The position numbers were made by a program, and so were the translations under genes. The notes under the pieces are model-generated. The model saw nothing but the letters and a program-made list of their open reading frames with translations. It had not been told where the DNA came from and searched no databases. Below are positions 58,717 to 64,000 of a stretch of 64,000 bases of DNA, piece by piece (the stretch's first letter is position 1; the number at the start of each line of letters is the position of its first letter). The stretch is taken from assembly GCA_040755725.1 (NCBI GenBank), contig JBFMAI010000017.1:104437-168436 (forward strand), given 5' to 3'. The stretch comes from JBFMAI01 sp040755725 (GTDB lineage: Bacteria; Planctomycetota; Phycisphaerae; UBA1845; Fen-1342).

Positions 58717-60315
58717 ATGTTTGCCCGCTTTTGCAACGTGCGACTGGCGGCGGCAGAGAAAGCCCTGCGTCAGGGGCGGGTAGATGAGGCTTATGAGGCC
58801 GCCCGGCAGCCGGACGTCGGTCAGACGCCGCGGGGCCGGAAACTGCTCGACGACTTGGTCCGGCCGCTGCTGGCCCGCGCCCGATTGCACCGGCAGGCAG
58901 GGCGCTACGTCGAGGCGTTGGCCGACTTGGACCGGCTGGTTGCCATCGACCGGGGCGGTGACGAGGCCCGGGCCCTGCGGCAGCAGGTGTTGACCGAGGC
59001 CCGCGAGCAGGCCCGCCAGGAAGGTGAACAGCGGCAAGCCCTGGGGCAGGCTGCGGCGCAACTCGAAGCCGGGCGGCTCGAAACGGTCCGCTTGAACCTG
59101 CAGCGGGTGGTGGATACGGGACGCCGGGAAGCGCTGGCCGGCGAGGTGGACGTGCGGCTGCGGCGGTGCGTGCAGTTGCTCGAACAGGCGCAGACGTCGC
59201 TGGAGCGCGGGGATGTGCTGGCGGCGATCGGATTCTGGCAGGATGCGTGTCGGCGACACGGTCGCTCGCGGGAGACGGACGAGTTTGCGGTGCGTCTGGG
59301 CGAAGCGGGCGCGGCAGCAACGGAGAGCTGGGTGGCCGAGGGGCGGCTGGACCGAGTACACGCCGCGGCCGCCGGAATGGCTGCTTTGGCGGCCATCAGC
59401 CCGGCGCTGGCGGTCGCCCAGCGCGTGGCCGGGCTCTGCGCGCGGGCGGGGAGGCTGCTCGCGGCCGCGGACTACCCGGCCCTACGGCAGACCCTGCTGC
59501 AACTGAAGGCTGCCGGCGGCCGTGGAGCTTGGTTGGATCAAGCCTTGGAGGTACTGGGCCGGATCGTCACCGATCACGAGGCGTTGCTGGCCGGCCCCCT
59601 GGGCACGGTGCTCCCGGGCAGCACCGCCGGTGGCGCGGCCGCGCTCGAAGAGGCGGACAAGGCCGCCGGCGGGCAGACGACACCCGCGGAGGAAGCCGCC
59701 GACCCAGCGGCGGTGCGGCTGGATCGGCCGCTGTTGGTTCTGGTGGACGGCGGCGGGGCTGGTCTGCTCCTCAGTCAAGATGTGGTTCGCCTCGGGCGCG
59801 AAGGCGGACCGGAGGTGGACGTGCCGCTTCCGGGCGACGTGCATTCGCACCATGCGGACGTAATGCGGCGAGGCGAGGACTACTTCGTGACGGCCCATGG
59901 GCCGGTCGAAGTCAATCAGCGGCGTGTCGAGCACACGCTCCTGCGCGACGGCGACCGCATTACGCTCGGCCCGCGCGTCGCGCTGGTCTTCAGCCGACCC
60001 AGCGCCAAGAGCGAATCGGCCGTGCTGCGGCTGTCACACCGCTGCCGTTTGCCGCAGGACGTCGGGGAGGTCATCCTCTTCCGGCGGACGTGCCTGATCG
60101 GACGCGGGAGCGGCTGCCATCTTCCGCGGCGTGAGGGCGACGAGCAGGTGGTGTTGTTCGAGCGGGGCGGAGCGTTGCACGTGCGGCAGACCGCGGGCTC
60201 CCGGTGGGAAAGCGCGGCGGTGCAGCCGGTGGTCGCCGGTCGGGTACTGGAGTTCGGCGACCTGCGGGTGATGGTCAAGCCGTACGACGGCGCGGCGCGT
60301 CGGACGAGCGGGTAA
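58717..60315 (+). CDS. TPR-FHA protein
   Basis: 532 residues. The first 300 are helical repeats with TPR-like units (LAAAEKALRQGRVDEAYEAA, LHRQAGRYVEALADLDRLVA). The C-terminal 200 hold one clear FHA-like fold (VVRLGREGGPEVDVPLPGDV, HSHHADVMRRGEDYFVTAHG, PVEVNQRRVEHTLLRDGDRI) and a second partial one (RRTCLIGRGSGCHLPRREGD). FHA domains bind phosphothreonine. It lies 47 bases upstream of a Ser/Thr kinase, so it is a likely partner or substrate of it. ATG at 58717. Confidence 0.85.
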   Translation: MFARFCNVRLAAAEKALRQGRVDEAYEAARQPDVGQTPRGRKLLDDLVRPLLARARLHRQAGRYVEALADLDRLVAIDRGGDEARALRQQVLTEAREQARQEGEQRQALGQAAAQLEAGRLETVRLNLQRVVDTGRREALAGEVDVRLRRCVQLLEQAQTSLERGDVLAAIGFWQDACRRHGRSRETDEFAVRLGEAGAAATESWVAEGRLDRVHAAAAGMAALAAISPALAVAQRVAGLCARAGRLLAAADYPALRQTLLQLKAAGGRGAWLDQALEVLGRIVTDHEALLAGPLGTVLPGSTAGGAAALEEADKAAGGQTTPAEEAADPAAVRLDRPLLVLVDGGGAGLLLSQDVVRLGREGGPEVDVPLPGDVHSHHADVMRRGEDYFVTAHGPVEVNQRRVEHTLLRDGDRITLGPRVALVFSRPSAKSESAVLRLSHRCRLPQDVGEVILFRRTCLIGRGSGCHLPRREGDEQVVLFERGGALHVRQTAGSRWESAAVQPVVAGRVLEFGDLRVMVKPYDGAARRTSG

Positions 60316-60362
60316 CGGGAAGGGGCCCGCGCGGTGCGGGTCCGCTTCGCGGAGGACGGATC

Positions 60363-62639
60363 GTGGCGTACACGTTCAAGCATGGCGACCGCCCGCTGGA
60401 GGGGATCACGGTGCAACGCGCCATCGGCCGCGGCGGGTTCGGCGAGGTCTACTACGCCGTCGCCGATTCGGGCAAGCAGGTGGCGCTGAAGTACCTGCGG
60501 GAGAGCCCGGAGATCGAGCTGCGCGGCATCTCGCACGTCATGAACCTGAAGAGCCCGTACCTGATCACGATCTACGACGTGAAAACGAACGCGGCGGGGG
60601 AGCCGTTCGTCATCATGGAATACGTCAGCGGGCCCTCGCTGCGGGAGCTGTTGCTCGCGGAGCCGGGGGGGCTGGGCGTGGCCAAGGCGGCGTTCTTCCT
60701 GAAGGGGATCGCGGCGGGTCTCAGCCACCTGCACGAGCGGGGGATTGTCCACCGCGACTTGAAGCCGGCGAACATCTTCTACGACGACGGCTACGTGAAG
60801 ATCGGGGATTACGGCCTGAGCAAGCACATGTCGGTGTCCCAGCACAGCGGGCAGACCGTAAGCGTGGGCACCGTCCACTACATGGCCCCGGAGATCGGCT
60901 CGGGCAACTACACGCGGGCGATCGACATCTACGCGCTCGGCGTGATTTTGTACGAGATGCTGACGGGCCGGCTGCCGTTCAGCGGTTCGAGCATGGCCGA
61001 AATCCTCATGCGTCACCTGCGGGACAACCCGGACCTCAGTGGTATTCCGCGGCCGTTCGCGCCGGTGATCGCCAAGGCGCTGGCCAAGGACCCCCTGGAA
61101 CGGTACGGCGACGTGCAGGAGATGGTCGATGCCGTCCTGGAGTCGGCGGAGGTGGCCCGCAGCGTCGACGCTTTCGATGCGACGGCGCTGACGCAGGTAC
61201 CGCGGTCGCCTCACGCCAAAGACGCCGACCCCACCGTGACGTCTCCGCCGCGCTTGCCACCCCTGCCGGTTCTTGATGCTCGGGAAGTCGGCGGTGGGGA
61301 GCTGCCGCCTGTGTTGCAGCGCAAGCTGGACCGTTTGAATGAGAAGTTGGAACGTCGGGCGGCCAAACTGGAGGAGTATCTCGGGCCGGCCCGCGGGTGG
61401 GGCGGAGTGGCGCGTCATGCCGCCCCCACGCGGCCTCGTCGCGGGGCGCAGATCTTCATCCTCCTGTTGGTAACGGCGGCGATCGCCGCCGTGCTCGGGG
61501 TGGTAAGCGACGGACGGCCGGGAAGTGACCCGCCGCCGGCGGTGCCGCTGGGTTTCTTCCTGATCGGCGGCACGGTGGGGCCGCTGTTGGGGCACCTGCG
61601 GTTCCTGGGGCGGGCGATCACGCGGCACCCGCTGTTGGACCGCCTGGTCTACGCCAGCCTAGCCGGGATCATCATGTTTCCCGGCTATGCCCTCGCGTCG
61701 GAGGAAATCCGTGACCCGGACCTCGCCCGGATCATCCTCGCACCGCTGGCAGCAGTCCTGATCTGCGATTGGGGTCGCCGAATTGAGGCCGGCCGACGTG
61801 GCGACGTCAGCGCACGGTCCTCCTTCTGGCCGGGGGCCGTCGGCCTCGTCACCGCGGCGATCGCAGACTCGGATCAATACATGTGGAGCGCGGCGGGCGT
61901 GTGCGCCGCGATCTCCCTGCTGACCCAGGCCGCCGCCGGCATGTGGCCGGTGGCACGCACCGTGTCGGTCGCGTCGGGCAAGCCCGCGGAGACAAGTGGT
62001 GGTGGCGCGCCGGCCGCGGAAACGACCGGCGATGTCAAACCGGCGGCCGTCGCGCCGCCCAATGCTGACGTTGCCGCCGGCGGCTCGCCGCCGCCGTCCC
62101 AGGCGCCGGCCCCTCCGCCGCCCCGCGAGTCGTGGGAGGTCTCGGTGGCGCAACCGTCGTTTGTGGGGCGGACGGCCAGCGCCGGAGCGGCGTTCCTGGG
62201 CAAGGTGCTGCTGCTGTGCGGACTGACGTTGGCCCTGGGGCAGGGGACGTTCCTGGGCGTCGCGGACCAGGCGATTCAGCAGGGCCGGTGGCACGTCGAT
62301 CCCGGCGTTGCACCCTGGTTGCAGCACGGCGTGCCGGTGGGCGTGATCCTGCTGGTCCTCGTACTGGGCAGCCTGTTGCTCGTGGTGGCGCGCCGGCACG
62401 ATGGCGGGTGGCACTTCGTGCGCGGCTGCATCGGTTGCGGGGCCCTGTTGTGGGGTGCCGTGGTGGCCAACCTGTGGGGGGAGACGGCCCTGCGGCACGT
62501 CTTCACACACCGCGACTTGTCGGGCCTCCAGGGAGCGAACGAGTGGGGACCGCTCGTGATGATGGGCTCGGCCTTCGTCGTGGCCGCGGTGACCCTGCTG
62601 TGGCCCAGCCGACAAGCCAACCGACCGATCGTTATCTAG
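60363..62639 (+). CDS. Membrane Ser/Thr protein kinase
   Basis: 758 residues. Hanks-type kinase (about 15-265): GRGGFGEVYYAV, Lys in VALKYL, HRDLKPANIFYDDG, IGDYGLSK (DYG in place of DFG), GTVHYMAPEIGSG and DIYALGVILYEMLTG. Then a linker with a short coiled-coil segment (LDRLNEKLERRAAKLEEYL) and about eight membrane helices to the end. Start at a GTG (60363) with GGAGG 7 bases upstream. Probably phosphorylates the FHA protein or the protein downstream; this is an inference from position. Confidence 0.9.
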   Translation: MAYTFKHGDRPLEGITVQRAIGRGGFGEVYYAVADSGKQVALKYLRESPEIELRGISHVMNLKSPYLITIYDVKTNAAGEPFVIMEYVSGPSLRELLLAEPGGLGVAKAAFFLKGIAAGLSHLHERGIVHRDLKPANIFYDDGYVKIGDYGLSKHMSVSQHSGQTVSVGTVHYMAPEIGSGNYTRAIDIYALGVILYEMLTGRLPFSGSSMAEILMRHLRDNPDLSGIPRPFAPVIAKALAKDPLERYGDVQEMVDAVLESAEVARSVDAFDATALTQVPRSPHAKDADPTVTSPPRLPPLPVLDAREVGGGELPPVLQRKLDRLNEKLERRAAKLEEYLGPARGWGGVARHAAPTRPRRGAQIFILLLVTAAIAAVLGVVSDGRPGSDPPPAVPLGFFLIGGTVGPLLGHLRFLGRAITRHPLLDRLVYASLAGIIMFPGYALASEEIRDPDLARIILAPLAAVLICDWGRRIEAGRRGDVSARSSFWPGAVGLVTAAIADSDQYMWSAAGVCAAISLLTQAAAGMWPVARTVSVASGKPAETSGGGAPAAETTGDVKPAAVAPPNADVAAGGSPPPSQAPAPPPPRESWEVSVAQPSFVGRTASAGAAFLGKVLLLCGLTLALGQGTFLGVADQAIQQGRWHVDPGVAPWLQHGVPVGVILLVLVLGSLLLVVARRHDGGWHFVRGCIGCGALLWGAVVANLWGETALRHVFTHRDLSGLQGANEWGPLVMMGSAFVVAAVTLLWPSRQANRPIVI

Positions 62640-62655
62640 CTTGGGAGACCGCCGC

Positions 62656-63459
62656 GTGTCGTCCGTTTCGTTCTGGATTGTCGTGCTCGTGATCGTGGCC
62701 GTGGCCCTGGCGTTGCGCGCCTCGGGCGCACGGCGGCGGCGGACCGGGCTGGGAGCGGCCGTGGTCCTGATCGTGCTCGCGTTCGGCGCTCTCGTGGCGA
62801 TCCGTTCGCAGGCCCGCACGACGACGCGCGCGGTGGTGGTCGAAGGGCCGCCGGGCCGGCCGGGGCAGCCGGGCGCGGTGGTCGAGCTGAGCAACGGGCG
62901 TCTGGTCATCCGCAACGAGGCCCTGCGCACCTGGTTGCCGCCCGAGGTGCCGATGCCTCCACGTCCGCCGCGTCTACCCAGCGCCGGGGCCGAGCCGCCG
63001 GCCCCGGCGACCCAGGCGAGCGCAACCGAGGACACGACGGAGGATGTGGCGGCCGCAATCCGAAAGTACTTCGACGAGCTGATAACGAAAGACCGGGGTT
63101 CGCTGAAGGCTGAGCGGGCCGAGCTGCGCTCGTTGTTGGCACGTCTGAAGGTCAGTGAGCGCCGTCGGCTGGCGGACGAGTTGGCCCGCTGGACGTACGC
63201 CCGCGGACGGGACGAGTTGACGCCCGGGCCGGAGGAGTTGTCCCTCGGCGACCAGTTCCTCGAGCTGCAATTGGAGGGGGGGCCGGACCAGTGGCGCCGA
63301 TTCGTTACGTCCCGGGACGTCCGCGCGGCTACCGTGCAGGCCCCGCCGCTGGTTATTCGCCTGATTCTGCTGTTTGGGACGATCGTGGTGGCGGCGGCGG
63401 TGCTGCGCCGGGTCGTGCCGTGTTCGACCCGGGCGGGCCATCCTCACCGGGGTAATTGA
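62656..63459 (+). CDS. Membrane protein downstream of the kinase
   Basis: 267 residues. Membrane helices at about 6-22 (FWIVVLVIVAVALAL) and 36-52 (AAVVLIVLAFGALVAI), then a Pro/Ala region and a helical domain (DVAAAIRKYFDELITKDRGS), ending with a third helix (PPLVIRLILLFGTIVVAAAV). No recognised family. The start is a GTG at 62656 with GGGAG upstream; an in-frame TTG at 62641 is an alternative. It follows the kinase by 16 bases and is probably cotranscribed. Confidence 0.65.
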   Translation: MSSVSFWIVVLVIVAVALALRASGARRRRTGLGAAVVLIVLAFGALVAIRSQARTTTRAVVVEGPPGRPGQPGAVVELSNGRLVIRNEALRTWLPPEVPMPPRPPRLPSAGAEPPAPATQASATEDTTEDVAAAIRKYFDELITKDRGSLKAERAELRSLLARLKVSERRRLADELARWTYARGRDELTPGPEELSLGDQFLELQLEGGPDQWRRFVTSRDVRAATVQAPPLVIRLILLFGTIVVAAAVLRRVVPCSTRAGHPHRGN

Positions 63460-63784
63460 CACAATTCGCGGCGTCACCGGGGGGGGGCTCCGACCACTAC
63501 TATGCTGGCGCGGCTCGTCGTATCGCCGGTCGGCCGCTCGAGCGTTTATCGGTCCTCGCGCTCCGGTGACGTTGCGTCTTGTCAACACGCGGTCGGATTA
63601 GCACAGCGGGGTTGGTCGTCAGCCGATGAAACCGTTGCAAGTCCGCGGTCACCGGGCCGCGGAAGGGCGACGCGGGGCGTCCGCGTTGTAGCCCGTGGGC
63701 GGGTCTCACACGTCGTATCGGAGCCCGCCGCGGCTTGTGCCTCGGACACCGGATGCTTGACACGGGAAACGGCAGGAGAACGTC
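63460..63784. other. Intergenic region upstream of the receptor gene
   Basis: 325 bases. A run of nine G (63479-63487) and a short hairpin, CCGCGG (63643-63648) with CCGCGG (63657-63662), are visible. No c-di-GMP riboswitch pattern is recognised, although receptors of this type are sometimes preceded by one. Confidence 0.35.
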
Positions 63785-64000
63785 ATGACGCTCGGGAAGA
63801 AAATCATCCTATCGAAGATGGCGCTGGTCCTGGTACCGGTGGTACTGATCACCAGCGTGGCCGTGTGGCAATCGCGCAGCGGGTTTAGGCGGGCGATCGA
63901 CGCGGCGCGCGAGTCGATGAAGACCAACGGCGAGGACGCGCAGCAGGCCCTGGCGGACACCGGGCTGACCGACCTGGCGCACCAAGCGGAGATCATCTGT
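63785..64000 (+). CDS. Methyl-accepting chemotaxis or sensor protein, N-terminus
   Basis: 72 residues visible, cut by the window end. MTLGKKIILSKMALVLVPVV starts a membrane helix (about 10-28), then an extracytoplasmic helix with LADTGLTDLAHQAEIIC. The pattern TDL...HQAEIIC is typical of the start of a Cache-type sensor in chemotaxis receptors. ATG at 63785 with AGGAG 6 bases upstream. Whether it is a receptor, histidine kinase or cyclase depends on the part not seen. Confidence 0.7.
   Translation, partial: MTLGKKIILSKMALVLVPVVLITSVAVWQSRSGFRRAIDAARESMKTNGEDAQQALADTGLTDLAHQAEIIC

Noticed and set aside
63456..63484. A TTGACA that might be a -35 box before the receptor gene
   Set aside because: It overlaps the stop codon of the preceding gene and the -10 position holds a run of G. 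No usable -10 at 16-18 bases.
63460..63784. A c-di-GMP riboswitch before the receptor gene
   Set aside because: Looked for because receptors often have one; the conserved GEMM sequence blocks are not present.

Overview
The window is high-GC, gene-dense bacterial chromosome that most resembles a Planctomycetota genome, probably of the Phycisphaerae type. The support is indirect. A C25-family peptidase ends in two dockerin-like repeats containing VDFGDINPFV, a layout I associate with that group. There are also prepilin-type proteins with type IV pilus parts, a DUF1844 protein, a TolQ/ExbD/VWA operon, a eukaryotic-type branching enzyme, frequent GTG/TTG starts and many dispersed intergenic repeats. 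No rRNA, tRNA, CRISPR array, intact insertion sequence or prophage is visible.

Layout. 0-8 kb: housekeeping genes (aldo/keto reductase, the ribH-nusB-ftsY-acyl-CoA ligase block on the minus strand, ferritin, malate dehydrogenase, a secreted YHS-like metal-site protein). 8-11 kb: a large secreted TPR protein. 11.2-14.2 kb: an accessory island with its own promoter. It holds a cysteine-rich protein built on about 12 N-x-C repeats and apparently frameshifted at a C9 tract, a membrane-anchored propeller-like protein, a 62-residue protein, and a radical SAM gene that has lost one cluster cysteine and is cut off where the next operon begins. It looks like a decaying peptide-modification (RiPP-like) system. 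14.2-17.8 kb: ExbD-ExbD-TolQ-VWA-DUF1844 operon. 18-21 kb: lgt, panC and a zinc-ribbon protein. 21.7-25.2 kb: hybrid histidine kinase and NarL-type regulator. 25.3-31.8 kb: PfkB kinase, membrane protein, birA, xylulokinase-like kinase and tsaD.

31.8-39.2 kb: four prepilin/LamG genes (minus strand), then a secretin and a TPR lipoprotein (plus strand). Short tandem repeats of 7 or 8 bp lie in the 5' coding leaders and junctions of the prepilin genes. 39.37-39.47 kb: a candidate small structured RNA with a perfect TATAAT and a terminator hairpin. 39.5-42.2 kb: amidohydrolase and ROK glucokinase. 42.2-43.1 kb: degraded DNA with an RHS remnant. 43.1-53.7 kb: C25 peptidase, membrane protein, PilT ATPase, Fur regulator, class III aminotransferase, small lipoprotein, glgB, an fRMsr-type GAF protein and a CDGSH protein. 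53.9-57.9 kb: CAP-domain lipoprotein and a PKD/WD40 lipoprotein. 58-64 kb: two tiny membrane ORFs, then an FHA protein, a membrane Ser/Thr kinase, a membrane protein and the start of a sensory receptor.

How the genes work together: the prepilins, secretin, TPR lipoprotein and PilT are parts of a type IV pilus or type II secretion-like machine. The TolQ/ExbD genes probably form an energized inner-membrane channel with the VWA protein. The FHA and kinase genes are probably a phospho-signalling pair. Several families of palindromic and short-tandem repeats occupy intergenic DNA and sometimes extend into coding ends.
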